Source: Rhipicephalus microplus
Taxonomy: Eukaryota; Arthropoda; Arachnida; Ixodida; Ixodidae
Length of the DNA: 64,000 nucleotides
Direction: 5' to 3'
NCBI RefSeq assembly: GCF_043290135.1
Contig: NC_134705.1
Span: forward strand, 94,319,239 to 94,383,238
Shown here in pieces: positions 12,660 through 25,319 of the stretch (within the stretch, counting starts at the first letter, position 1; the number at the start of each line of letters is the position of its first letter). Made by a program: the position numbers and the translations under genes. The notes under the pieces were generated by a model. It did not search any database. It was not told the origin of the DNA and worked only from the letters and a program-made list of their open reading frames with translations.

Positions 12660-15600
12660 GTGGCTACAGGAGTGTTGCTCTACCGTTCCTGCATGTTATA
12701 TAGGTATATCATGGGTATGTATACTTTGATTGATCTTAAATTAATATTTATTACTGGTTGCTGTTATGTGCCTGGTACTCATAATGCAACACTAATTAAT
12801 TTCGCATTATCGTAATACCTACACATCAGCTAATGAAATAAGAAAACTAATCTTTCAATGATTGCTTTTACAAACATGCCACCCAGCATGAAGTTGTTTT
12901 AGGGAATTTCCGCGCAACACTCAAGTAAATCCTTGAATAATCATAATTTCCACTTTGTTAGCTCTAGGATTTCCTGGTTTGTGGTTTGGTTTGCTTGCTT
13001 GATTATTGGTTGCTTAATCCGCAACTACAAACAATTTCCTTTTTTGTGAAGTTCGCACCCCAAGTTGCAGCGATTGGGGTTTCTGCACGTTCCTTTTATT
13101 ATTAGTGTCATGCCTGATGTAAGGAAATGCTGAGGCACAAGTGAGATGCCGGCTACTGCTTAGACGTAGCCGGTGCTATATATTAGGCGTCTTTAACGTA
13201 CAACACATTGGATCCTCATTTCTAGGAATCACAAATCTAGAGTACATAAAGTAGTAAGTGTAGCATGACAGTGAAGCCCTGGTAGTAAAAACACATTTAG
13301 GAATCACACATTTTTGTGTAAACGAAGACTTAAACTACAAATTCATTGATTCCCTAAACATTGGACTGAATTGTTAGTGTAGTGAGCTAAAGAAGACCTG
13401 TATTTCTGTGGTGGGCTGTATTTCTAGTTATTTTTTTCCTTTTTAGTGCGTTAGTTTGAATAGGTTTTGTTCTTTGTTTTTTACACTGTATATGCATGTA
13501 TTTATTTATTTTCTTGCTAGTTTTGCTTATTAAACTTCTACTCACAATTCCGAACCTTCTTTTTCTGACTAAATTGATCTTATCTTGGCCAGGATGCGGT
13601 GCCATGACTACACTGAACTTACGAAAAACGGTTCACCCTGTAATTTGGTCTTCTCAGTTTTAATTCTCCTGGTTAGCAGAATTGTTTTGTATCACAAACT
13701 TTCAATCGGACTCCCCAATGAACATACATAGGAAGTTTAAATTGTATCAGACAGCTTTGGGCACTGACAGCATCGACAAAAAACAAATCGCTCAATGACT
13801 CTTTTTTTTCGCGATATTGGAACTATCAGCTTCATACTGTTAGGTTTCCTCATAAGAAATCAAACAGTCAACGAGCAATCAATGGTTACTTTCTGTTTAT
13901 TAATCCTTCACCGTGAACGAACACTTAGTTTTTCCGCTTTCTTCATTTCTTTTTTTTCTTTGTTTTGCATTTTTGCGCCCCACAACGAATGCTTAAGAAG
14001 ACGCCTTCGTATTGGGCTTCAGGATAAGAGATGGCCAGGGCTCAAAAAAATAAAGAGAGAGAGAGAACTGATGCCGCAGAGCGTGAAATAAAACAGGCCT
14101 TCAGGAAGCAGCCTGCACTTAAAAAAAATAAGAAAAAAACAAAGAATGAAAATAAGAATGAAATGCCCTTTTGAAACCACATCGCAGATACCCCAGGGTA
14201 AAAGGGACACCACGACGATATGTGTGTGTACGCCGCGAAGACCAAAAAAAAAAAAACGTTTGTGGGAGTTCTAGGTTATCGTCTCGACACGGGTCCGATA
14301 TTTCTCTCTAGGCCAACAAAAGCGCTTACGCTGCGCCCCCTGGGTGTACTTCTTTCTATTCCTAAGGCTTTCACTGTTTGACGAATTATTTTTTGTTGTC
14401 TTTCAGTGGTTTTCATCTCGAGTCTTTACCAAGATGTGTCAGCTGGAGCCGATCCCGGTCGCTTTGGTCGCTTCCATGGAAAGTTCGAACGCTGACATAG
14501 CATATTGTTTTTGTGCTTCAAGCCAGAGCAAACTTATTTTACAACGTGTATTTCCGGTATCACCGGAAAAGCTTTCCTTTTCCCATGTTCAGCGATATTT
14601 TGAGCTCTAGTAGAATCTCTATATTCTGCGCAAGGCGGGCACTAAGCCCCTGATTAAGGGGCTCCTAAACCACTCCGATTTCCAACACAAGAGAGTGGTT
14701 TCATTCTCGCCTTCAATACACTTCCTACAGTCCATACCTCCTCGCCACATATTTCTTCATGAAGCACGAGGACGTTGGAAGGACTGCAGGCAGCCAAAAT
14801 ATCGAGAGACCACTGGTACAGCGTTCCACGCGGTCATATCGTGAATTCTGCAAGTAACAATCCCATGGTCATTATTCATTTATCTCTCTTCCTTAGCCTT
14901 TGATATCCTCTCAAACGGCCTTTTTTTGCCACCTTCTTTTTTTGCATTGCCTTACGTTTATTTTTGCTTCAGTAGATGTCAGTGTTGAAACCTCAAAATA
15001 AAGTACCATGATTCTGCCAGTGGCTGTAGGCCAATTGTGTTTATTACCACTAACGATTTACGTCGCAATTCGCAGGAAGAATGGTGGACAACAACATTGT
15101 GTGCCTGATTCCCCTCACTGTCCATCTTCATTTACATACACCTCTTTTCTTCATCACAGTGTATAAAATACCTGTTATACTGAACTGGCAAGCATGCATT
15201 CATTCCTCTTTTTTGCTGTTTTCTTTCCTCTTCTTCTGTCGCTTTAAGAAGACGTCACACTTTGAGGACTTCAGCGACGTTAGCCAGAACCAAGTTTTCG
15301 GCTAACTAGGAGCAAGAGCTGTTTCTGGCTGACCTCTCTTATTACTTTGCTTTGTCCATATCACTATATAGTAACGCTACTCGAACCCTTTGAAAAAAGG
15401 AGACGTTGAAGTGACGCACCATCACTCGGAGGCAAACGACAAAAAATATCAATATAATGTATTTCTTGCGTAAAGTGGTGGAAGACTGCGCTCTTGCGAA
15501 TGTTTCGACTTTTTGTTTTTATTGACCGCTTTCGAATGAAGTATTTCTAAAGGTTCTCGCACCTCTGCTGCGCTCAGGCGTCTTTTAATTGGTGGGCACA

Positions 15601-17040
15601 ATCTTGCGACAGTGGCGGCCATCAATCGGTCTTCTCGCTTTTCCATCACGGTTTTCCATTAACGCTTTTCGATCAAAGCCTGCCCGCCATTTTCAAGTCT
15701 TGTGAACTTTGACGCTTCCTTGTGTTTTCTCACCTCGGGGGGGGGGGGGGGGGGGAGGGGTCGCTTTAAAAATGCTAGTTTAAAAACTTGGTAAATGACC
15801 TGCGTTTCATGTTGCTAGAAGTGTGAGGAACATAAAGGAATGAAGGCCACTGCCGTTAGAAATTCTCGAAAAAGAAAAAAAATACCACTCTTTATTGTAC
15901 CCTCCTATTATCCCAGTCACGTTTTTTTTTTCATACGCCATTAAATCTCGCCTTTCTACCACCCATGCTCAATATTTCTTGCTATTTTCTCACTTCACCC
16001 TCATTGAATTCTGCCAAATATTTCTATTAAAAGACCACTTAAATAGTAGAGGTTGCGAATATCTACAAACACTTGAAAATGACCAGTCAAGGCTCAGACA
16101 TTGTATTTGTGCACTTATTTTTCGGCTTCCTATGTTTAACCTGGAGGCGCCCTGAAACCATACTGTTTCTTCCTTTTTCCTATTTTTGAATCACTTAAGT
16201 TAGCGCATGGGCACTTTTTCTCTTTTGAAGGCTGACGACGTCCTTGACTCTTGGCTAGAATTTTGCAGCAGGATTGCTTTTGTTTTCTTTATTTTTGTAC
16301 TTACGCCAACCACATCAATCACTGCCACCACCTTTGTTGTAATCTCTCAAAAGTAGCTACGAAGATTTCTTTGTGTGACGCCCTATCTCCACCATGCCTC
16401 CGTTTTCGCGTTTAACATTTTGTTGTATAAATCACCATTTGTTTGCAAAATCAAAGCGTCACTGTCAAAGAAAGCCGGTGAACTACACTATAGTGTTCCC
16501 AACGATGGTAATCACAACGTAAAAGATTTTATTCTTCCAGTGATTTCTGCTTGCTTTCGCTTTGGTTTCGTTGTTGCTCTTCATGCATGCTTTTATTATT
16601 GAAGAACTTACAGTGATAAGTTTCTCCGAATTACACGCTGTATCATTAGGAATACTTTAGACTACATATCTTTTAGCTAATTCCACGAGTTAGACTACCT
16701 TGTGCATTTAAATATTGAAGCTAAATACGGCCCACTTATACCTTGGTGTCGTTCGCATGCAGAAACTTCTGGTGCCGTCTAGAAGACAAAGGAAGAATAA
16801 CCTTTCATTCGTAAAAACTTAGGAAATAAACTCACTTTTTTCGCTGCTCGCTGTAGGGTACCCGGGTTTCAGCTCTCTAATGTTTCAAATTTGCAGATGA
16901 AGCATTGAACTGAAAAAACCCGTTTTGCTGTGCAGGAAGCATCGGGTGAACTAGTGTACTAATATCTTCAAAATCGGTCAACACGTATTTTTCTGCATCA
17001 GTCGAATCGCAGCGCTGCATTGTCACGGTTGCCCGTGGGA
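12660..17040. other. unassigned non-coding sequence
   Basis: No gene recognised. It holds a short inverted repeat at 13149-13172 (arms CCGGCTAC/GTAGCCGG), a stem AGCCCCT/AGGGGCT near 14652 beside CTCCTAAACCACTC that may belong to a dispersed repeat, and a run of 19 G at 15737-15755. Open frames of 60-100 codons are T-rich and without motifs. Confidence 0.5.
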
Positions 17041-17046
17041 AGTATG

Positions 17047-17850
17047 GGACGACCCAAGCAGGTTTAAAAAAAGGGAATTCACACAGAAAGTGGTTGTCCC
17101 AAGGAGGTTTAAAAAAAAACGCCAGGCCTGTGCGAAAGGTGCAGCATATTCACAGTGAAAGCTAGAAGAGTGGCCTTTCAAAGCCTTTCAAAACGCTCAT
17201 TTGGGTAACTACTGCAGCGCACTTGCTTGATAGCCAGTAAGGCATAATTATATTTTTTTGTTGTAGGCTGGTATTTGCTATGCTCTTATTTATTATTCTT
17301 CTAAGATGCGTCGCATCCGCTAAACATTTGCAAATAATTTTGCGCCAATTGTTCATGCAGTGGCTGACAACGATGAGGAATTATGGCTGAAGTGGGTATG
17401 CGCCACTGCTAATAGGAGTACAAGAACAAGCTTTCGTAATGGGTTGGAACGTTGGACGACCCACTCGTTACGTTATTTGCCTTGTGCGCCGATCGGTTAT
17501 TCTTTCGCTGTTTTGAAACGCTTTATAAGTGGTATTAACGCGATTGCTTTCCCGACATCAAGCCTGCCTAAGGCAAGTTTGCCAACAAGTCCAAAGCAAT
17601 GGTGTGGCTTAATGGTGGAATAATCGGCTCGCACCCAGCTGACCCAGATGCGAGCCCCACTGCGTAATTGGTGCTAAGATGTTTTTTTCATATTTCGCAC
17701 GATGTGATTGCGGACGCCGGTGGCGGTGGCGGTGGCAGTGGACAACTGTGTGTCACCCGAGTTGTGATCTCAACAGATTTTGCTGTAAAACCTCCTTGGG
17801 ACAACAAAGGGGCGGTCGTCCCAAGCGGTCCCAAGGAGAACCTCCTTGTG
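17047..17850. repeat. inverted and direct copies of an 18-bp motif
   Basis: GTTGTCCCAAGGAGGTTT at 17093-17110 recurs exactly as its reverse complement at 17791-17808. Diverged copies lie at about 17050-17066 and 17816-17845. The inverted pair brackets about 680 bp without a recognisable coding domain. Terminal inverted repeats of a small DNA transposon are one reading; a local satellite seed is another. Confidence 0.45.
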
Positions 17851-18009
17851 CCGACCGCTCTCTGTGCGAACGCCCAACGCGCAGTGCGCTTTTCTTGAAT
17901 GGGGAATCGAGTAAAGAAGGAATCGCACTGCACAGCTTCGCTGGTCACCCGCATTGGCGAAGTGAAATGACCTCGAATGGAATGGTGTGGGGAGAGTAGC
18001 CGTTATGAC

Positions 18010-18980
18010 TAAGCAACCAGAGCAGATATGTCGAAGCTCAGAAGCCAGAGGTTGTGGGTAACGAGCTCTGGCTGAACACTCAGAGCAGGTATGTCAGGTA
18101 TATCTGAACTGAGAAGGAAGGGGTTGTGGGTAACCAGCTCTCGCCTAATATCCATAGCAGGTCTATGCCAGAGCTGAGAAGCTAGGGGTTGTGAGTCACC
18201 AGCTACAGAGCAGGTATGCCAGAACAGAGAAGCTAAGGGTTTCGTTAACGAACTCCGGCTTAATATCCAGTGCAGGTATTCCAGAGCTGAGAAGATAGGT
18301 GGGCAGCCACCTATGGCTTAACACCTAGAGCAAGTATTTTGAAACCCTAGAGCAAGTATGCCTAACACCTAGAGCAAGTAACACCTAGAGCAAGTATGCC
18401 AAAGCTAAGAAGCTAAGGATTGTTGGTAACCAGCTCTGGCTCAACATCCAAAACAGCAATGCCAGAGCTGAGAAGTTGGGGTTGTGGTTAGCCAGGTATG
18501 CGATAGCTGATAAGCTAGAAGGTGTGAGTAACCAGCTATGGCGTAGCATCCAGAGCAGGTATCTCAGAGCCGAGAAGCTAGATCTTGTGGATGACCAGCT
18601 CTGGCTGAACATCCAAAACAGATATGCCAAAGCTGAAAAGCTAAGGCTTGTGGTTAACCAGGTATGCGTTAGATGACAAGCTAGGCGTTGTGTGTAACCA
18701 GATATGGCGTAATATCCAGAGCAGGTATATCAGAGCTGAGAGGCTAGATCTTGTGGATGACCAGCTCTGGCTGAACATTCTGAGCACATATGTTGTGTAT
18801 TTGGGAGCTGGGAAGCAGGAAGTTGTGGGTAACTAGCTCTGGCTTAACATCAAGAGCTGATAAGCTAGGGGTTGTGAGTAACCAGCTATGGCTTAACGTT
18901 CAGAGTAAGTATGTTGAAGCTGAAAAGCTAGGACTTGTGAGTAACAGAGTATGGCTAAACATTTCGGGCTACATTTGAGT
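18010..18980 (+). repeat. 63-bp-unit minisatellite with 21-codon register
   Basis: About 15 diverged units, recognisable by GAGAAGCTA, TGTG(A/G)GTAACCAGCT and CAGAGCAGGTAT. The commonest spacing is 62-64 bp, which is 21 codons; shorter units of about 40 bp lack a block of about 22 bp, and that block alone is repeated four times at 18320-18400. In one plus-strand register three successive units read as repeats of the form RY-x2-A-(E/D)KL-x-LV-x2-QLW-x2-IQ (18497-18655), but stops and frame changes interrupt it at 18674, 18834 and 18976. A segment of 166 bp is itself duplicated (18492-18657 and from 18658). Whether it ever encoded a protein is open. Confidence 0.85.
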
Positions 18981-18984
18981 CGCT

Positions 18985-20285
<1,301 letters not shown>

Positions 20286-20526
20286 CCAAAGCTGCATATG
20301 GTTTGGAGAAACGAAAATTTATTCGGCAGTAGTGTCATGAGATTGTCTCCATTGGCTGTGCTATCAGTTGCGTCGTTCCCAAGCACGCGGGCCATTGGCT
20401 CCGCTGTGAGTGACGTCGTCACAACCGTGGCGCCGGGCCCGCGTGCAACAGTTGTTTCTTCTGAGACTTCCCTGTTGAGTTAGCTCGTGGTGTCACGCGC
20501 TTGCAACAACGTGACATTGCGGCGTC

Positions 20527-20790
20527 AGTGTTATTTATTTTTATTTATTTATTTCCCTATTTATTTACAATACGATGTTGTGGGAGGCCAGGGGATAAAA
20601 GCTGATGCAATCAGCTTGAGGGTGTCCTGGCCAGCCAACACGTGCTACAGCGTAAAAAAAGGTATAACGAACAAAGAACAAGAAAAAAACCCAGGAAAAT
20701 GAAATGTACACATAATATATTGTACGTGACTATCCTTCATGCAAAAAAAAGTTACGGGCTTTTATACGCATAATAAAAAGCATAAAAAAA
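20527..20790 (-). mobile_element. probable LINE 3' end
   Basis: A TTTATTTA-type repeat (20531-20572) followed by GGAGGCCAGGGG and a GCTGATGCAATCAGC stem at 20599-20617 looks like the terminal part of a CR1-like LINE on the minus strand, whose tails are short tandem repeats instead of poly(A). No coding part is present, so assignment is tentative. Confidence 0.3.
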
Positions 20791-20835
20791 ATTTTGCCTT
20801 CGGAAACAGCGAAATACGAAAAAAAGCGGCGTTAA

Positions 20836-21060
20836 TTCATTCATTCATTCATTCATTCACTGTTTATTCAGACAAAAACAATGATTGCCTAGGTTGAAGG
20901 CACTAAAGGCAGATAACCTCTGCCTGACTAAGGTCCCTCCACCCACACATTTGCTCATTCATTCACTGTTTATTCAGGCAAAAACAATAATTGCCTAGGT
21001 TGAAGGGACTAAAGGCGGATTACCTCTGCCTGACTAAGGTCCCTCCACCCATAGATTGGC
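20836..21060 (-). repeat. duplicated LINE 3' terminus with (GAAT)n tails
   Basis: A block of about 113 bp occurs twice in direct orientation (from 20848 and from 20961). Both begin CATTCACTGTTTATTCAG and end GGTCCCTCCACCCA, with about 90 percent identity by eye. The outer edge carries (ATTC)n. On the minus strand this is the sequence after the LINE coding region, ending in AATAAACAG plus GAAT repeats. Confidence 0.75.
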
Positions 21061-22245
21061 TCAGGTGAAGTGGAACAAAGGATACAAACTTCATTCTGCT
21101 TTTGAATGAGGGGACACAAAATTCAAATTCAACAAGTATAACTGATGTCGACTCATACGTTTTAAAATAATACATTACAGTCATCACCAATTTGGCGTAC
21201 CAATATAAAAATATATATATAAAAATGCAACAAGGAGAAATTTCTGACAGAATTACTAAGTATTTACCAAGTAATTACTAATTTGAAGCATATTCATGAT
21301 AATGATATTGCGGTGAATATTCTCCGTAGCTCTTTATTGGAGGTTTCCCGAATGTTAAAAAGCTGCTCTTTACTGACTCTATTTAATAAAGCTGGGAGCG
21401 TGAACCGAAGCATATGCTGACCATAGTTAGTGCGACATTTCTTGATTTGCCAATCTTCAGGTCTGCGTATATTATACTTTAGTAGGGTAGCCTGTAATCC
21501 TGCTAGCGTTTGTTGAGTACTAGCTTTTTTCATTAGGCTAGATTTATGCTGTGGACATCGATTATAGTTAGGGATTGAATTTACCGAGACAATGTTGTGC
21601 CTCAAAAAGAGGTCATTGGTGTGTGAGAGGTATGAAACCTTGCATGCTAATCGAACCAAGCGTTTTTTTTTATAAAACTGCGAGCTTGTCAATGTGCTCA
21701 TTTGTTGTAGTACCCCAAACTAGCAATCCATAAATAAATATTGGTACGAACAAAGCAGTTTACATGAACATGCTGATGCTTATAGGACATTCAAAAGAGA
21801 CACGGCGCATCACACTTATTGTACTAGATAGTTTGCTAATTAGGTAATTTATGTGCTCATTCCATGTCATGTGTGTTTGCAAAAAGTTGTCAATGTTTTA
21901 GAGTACCTGGTACTCCACTATGGGAGAGCAAAAAACCGTCCCGTGAGTGTTGTCTTCGTTGGAATAGACTGCTAGTTTTTATTGATGGTTTTTTGCAATA
22001 TTTAACGTTAATAGTGCTAGTTGAACATTCTTGTTTCACGGTCGAAACAATATTGCATTAGTTTTGCAAATGTTACAGTTTAAATGGTTTTGAGTCGTCC
22101 CGTTTCTTATTTTTGATAGTGCTTCATTACCTTTATTATTTAGGTGTGTTTCTGAGTTTCCTGAAAAAAATAGACCGGTGTCATTGGCGTATATAATGAA
22201 TTTGGCTGTGTCATCGATCGTAGGAATTTCGTTATTATAGAGTAA
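21061..22245 (-). pseudogene. LINE reverse transcriptase, 3' half (motif C onward)
   Basis: Minus-strand frames carry the RT motif C region at about 22160-22245 (KFIIYANDTGLFFSG, where the family has Y-A-D-D), a KTNAILFRP stretch equivalent to motif D, and at 21294-21701 a C-terminal region ending in NYGQHMLRFTLPALLN, typical of CR1/Jockey-type LINEs. Motif C shows Asp-to-Asn at a catalytic position and the frame is broken several times, so the copy is dead. The upstream RT part is not contiguous: it lies at 24091-24320, separated by an inserted element. Confidence 0.75.
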
Positions 22246-22279
22246 AAAATGGCAGCATATCCATGGGGTGAACAATGGA

Positions 22280-22623
22280 GAGTGGGGCGAAGCATCCGTC
22301 CGTCCATTCGTTCTTGCTTCCGTCCGTCAATGCGACCGTCTGTGTGACCGTCCGTGCGTGCGTCTGTTCGTGCGTCCTCACGTTCATCCGTGCCTCCGTT
22401 CCTGCGTCCGTCCATGCATCCGCCCCTGCGTCCGTCCATGCGTTCATCTGTCCGTGCAGCCATCTGTGCGTCCGTCTATGCATCTGTCTGTGTGTCCGTT
22501 CGTCTATCAAGTCAACACTCCAAGCACCACCATCTCGCATCTTTTCATCATATAGGCATCCGTCTGTGTGACCGACCATGCGTCCATCCGCCCGTCCGTG
22601 CGTGCGTTTGTTCGTGCGTACGT
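22280..22623 (-). repeat. tetranucleotide minisatellite, reversed copy
   Basis: Same degenerate GNAY array as at 10600-10855, here read as TCCG/TGCG words on plus. It is split at 22508-22553 by a block (AGTCAACACTCC to TTTTCATCATATA) that in the full copy lies just before the array, so the element was partly duplicated here. Confidence 0.8.
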
Positions 22624-23486
22624 TGTTATGGTTGAAGGAGGATCGCAGGAGGATACGAAAAACAAACAGGTTTATGGCACTATATACACTTATTTACAGA
22701 AAAGAAAGGTTAGGGGTTTCACAAACCACGAGTGTGGTGGTGAACCGTTACATGGTTCAGAGCGACGTCCAGCACTCTGCGGCGTCGTTTTAAGCCCTGT
22801 CGAGCTTCCTCTCCGAGTGGAACACCAATCACACACACACAACAGGTGAGGGGGATTAGCATGCACGGTCCACGTGAACGTCCAATATTGAGTCGTGAAC
22901 ACTGCACTGCAAGGTGGCGCCAGCAGGGCTCTTCCTCGTCGTGTGTGTGCCGCTAGTCGAGAGGTCCTACGATCGTGACAGCATACATAAAAAGGTCCGC
23001 CGAATAGATCGCCTAATTAGCGGGGTGATTTGCGGTGGCCGCCGCGGTCTCTTCCAAGGAAGATACTGTCTTTGTTGTCCTCTCCCGAATGGTTAACGGC
23101 GTCGTGGCGACACGACGTCTCACCCTCGGGCTAGCAGAGACAATGCCTGGCGAGCATAGGCAGCCCCCCGGTCGGCTACGTGATTGAGGATTAAAAGAGC
23201 GCCGCTCCTCCGTCAGCTCTGGCGCCGGTCCCAACAGCTTCCCTATCGCCAGTTGAGTCGCCGAGAGCCTCAGTAACCGCTTCTGCTCGAAGAGACGACG
23301 AAAGGGTCTGTAGTTGAAAGTCAGGAACTCGCCTTCGCTTGCCACTTGGTCTGGGTAATAGCTCAAATCTTCGACAGCGTCTGGCAGATTGGGCGCCGAA
23401 GGGATTGAGAGCCTCCCCAGTAGACCGCCTTACGCACAATGGCGTCTGCCCAGACGAATTTCCAGGCCAAACTTAACACCGTCCCA
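22624..23486 (-). mobile_element. candidate solo LTR or LTR-element remnant
   Basis: This 863-bp stretch interrupts the minisatellite. On the minus strand it starts TGGGACGG and ends ACCATAACA, so it has TG...CA ends, and it is flanked by ACGT and GCGT, a possible imperfect 4-bp target duplication. Near its 3' end on minus is CATAAA followed by T-rich sequence, a possible weak poly(A) signal. Frames of 80-117 codons inside have no recognised domain. A solo LTR fits the size and ends; an unrelated non-autonomous element is an alternative. Confidence 0.4.
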
Positions 23487-23487
23487 G

Positions 23488-23588
23488 CGTTCGTCCATGC
23501 ATCCGCCCCTGCGTCGGTCCATGCGTTCATCCGTCCGTGCAGCCATCCGTGCGTCCGTCCATGCATCTGTCTGTGTCCGTTCGTCCAT
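23488..23588 (-). repeat. tetranucleotide minisatellite, continuation
   Basis: Continues the array interrupted by the LTR-like segment, then passes into the unique body of the element at about 23590. Confidence 0.8.
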
Positions 23589-24090
23589 CTAGTCAACACT
23601 CCAAGTACCACCATCTTGCATCTTTTCATCATATATTCCGCATATGGAAGCACTGCCATCCAGCGGACATTCTAAGGACTAAACGAGAGGCGGCACACGC
23701 GCACTTTCTTACGGCTTGCGCTTCTTATCTCCTTCGCTACTTTAACCACCTCAAGTTCATGGTATATACTAGTTGACTGTATTCATGGCACTGCGGCCCA
23801 ACACTCGCTAAACCTTTCTAAAACCAAGGAGGTTACGCCCATTGAGTATAACGTAGCAACCCTTTTTTGTCAGATAGTGCCCAATGCACATGCCAATGGC
23901 TGCTAATTGGGAATGAGAGACAGGAGAATTCGGCTTTTAGTTAACCCGCATGCTTCGAATTTTATGTTGTTCTAAAACGCACAGGAGAAATCTCCCACCG
24001 GCATCACCTTGCAGGTCAAAGCGTAAAACTGGTTACGCACAACGACGAGGGACGAACGGGTGCCGCTTTAAGGAGCTTCGCCCCTAAAAT

Positions 24091-24320
24091 AAAATTGTTC
24101 CCATAGGATACTTCTCTGGGGACACCACATCAAACCGGTTTTTTATCTGAACTTTATTCAACAACAATTACTCATTGACTTCCATGTTTTAAGTATGATG
24201 AAATTAATGAGTAGGCTATGCCGCTAATGCCATAAGTTTCCAACTTTCTCAACAAAATTCCATGGTTAACAAGGTCGAATGCCTTCGAACAATCTAAGAA
24301 CATACTCAAAACCATTCCTC
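24091..24320 (-). pseudogene. LINE reverse transcriptase, motif A to B part
   Basis: Minus-strand translation shows motif A ([19 protein letters not shown]), a region of form LETYGISG-x3-SLISSYL, and the beginning of motif B (CGVP), interrupted by three in-frame stops. The reading continues in the correct order at 22245 with the segment after motif B (LLYNNEIPTI), so both pieces come from one LINE. The first Asp of motif A is retained here. Upstream of about 24325 the LINE reading is lost, so this copy is 5'-truncated. Confidence 0.75.
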
Positions 24321-24324
24321 CACG

Positions 24325-24694
24325 TTGAATTACGATAGCGAGAGCGCGTTCGTTGGGGCGAACACCGCTTTCGGTGGGAGTTTCTTCAGCGGCACATTGG
24401 CATCGGCTGCGACGTCTGTGACCACCTGTGGTTCGAGAAGAAGCAATGTGATTAACGCAATGCGAAACGCATTTAACCGCTCCTTACATTCCTCCTTGAC
24501 CAAAATAATGCGAGACACAATGTGCGGCATGTGAAATGGAAACTGTAGTAAACCCGAGATTAAGGTGTGTTTGAACGTGTAACCAGTAATTGTGAAACGC
24601 TTCAGTGCCACGTCTCGGTAACCCACTGTAAACAGCGGGGCCACACATTCCAGCTTTCGCTGCTTTATTGCTTGTACGAAGTGCTTGGGCATTT
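24325..24694. other. unassigned non-coding sequence
   Basis: Open on the minus strand for 120 codons without any motif recognised. It may be another diverged repeat, but no copy was found in this window. Confidence 0.4.
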
Positions 24695-24696
24695 TA

Positions 24697-24793
<97 letters not shown>
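24695..24793. repeat. (ATT)n microsatellite
   Basis: About 32 units, followed by a short (TAC)n run at about 24800-24815. Confidence 0.97.
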
Positions 24794-24794
<1 letters not shown>

Positions 24795-25067
24795 CTCCTA
24801 GTACTACTACTACTACATATATTCATGAACCGGTGCTTTATGTTACAGTATAATGTGAGGATTTCTTGCCCCCAGAGACGTACCATGTCGTTGTTTACTG
24901 CGGCCGTCGTTACTGTGGAGCGATAAGCCACAGGGTCAGTGTATTGTACGCTTGTCAGCGCATGCGCAAGAGTAGATTAGGGTCCACGACTCGTGGAGCA
25001 CTCACTTTATGACGGTTTGCCACACTACACAATCGCGCGCTTGTGCTCATATCATCAGCAATAACAA

Positions 25068-25180
25068 TAATAGTTGGGGTTTAACGTCCCAAAACCTCGA
25101 TATGATTATGACAGACGCCGTAGTGGAAGGCTCGGGAAATTTCGATTGTCTGGTGTCTCTAACGTGCACTGTCTTGGCAC
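25068..25180 (-). mobile_element. Ruka-like SINE, 3' part
   Basis: Minus strand. Blocks GGGGTTTAACGTCCCAAAAC, GATTATGACAGACGCCGTAG and TAACGTGCAC match the copy at 30781-31022. The tRNA-like head is missing, so the copy is 5'-truncated. It sits a few hundred bp from a LINE endonuclease remnant, but no functional link is implied. Confidence 0.75.
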
Positions 25181-25319
25181 AAGACAGATCCTCTTCCAGG
25201 TTTTCGTTAAATAAAATCTTAACCAGTCTGGATGCTTCGCATGGTATTGGCTAAACAGTAAGGTCAATAATAGAAAGGTCACTTCGATAAAGTTGCTTTC
25301 CAGTCTTTTGGACCTATTA

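Larger units (their letters stand above)
22246..24090 (-). mobile_element. GGGGCGAAGC-ended element inserted into the LINE
   Basis: On the minus strand it runs from TTTTAGGGGCGAAGCTCC at 24090 through a body matching 10105-10600, then minisatellite, to the end GCTTCGCCCC and ATGCTGCCATTTTTT at 22246. Between the two minisatellite parts lie a duplicated border block (22508-22553) and an 863-bp LTR-like segment (22624-23486). Flanks read A-runs (AAAAAT and AAAAT), a possible short target duplication. The two LINE fragments outside it are consecutive parts of one RT, which proves the insertion. Confidence 0.75.

Noticed and set aside
18385..18630. Minus-strand 81-codon repeat protein in the minisatellite
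   Set aside because: A shadow of the same 63-bp units. Hydrophobic repeats arise from the complement and are not supported by anything else.
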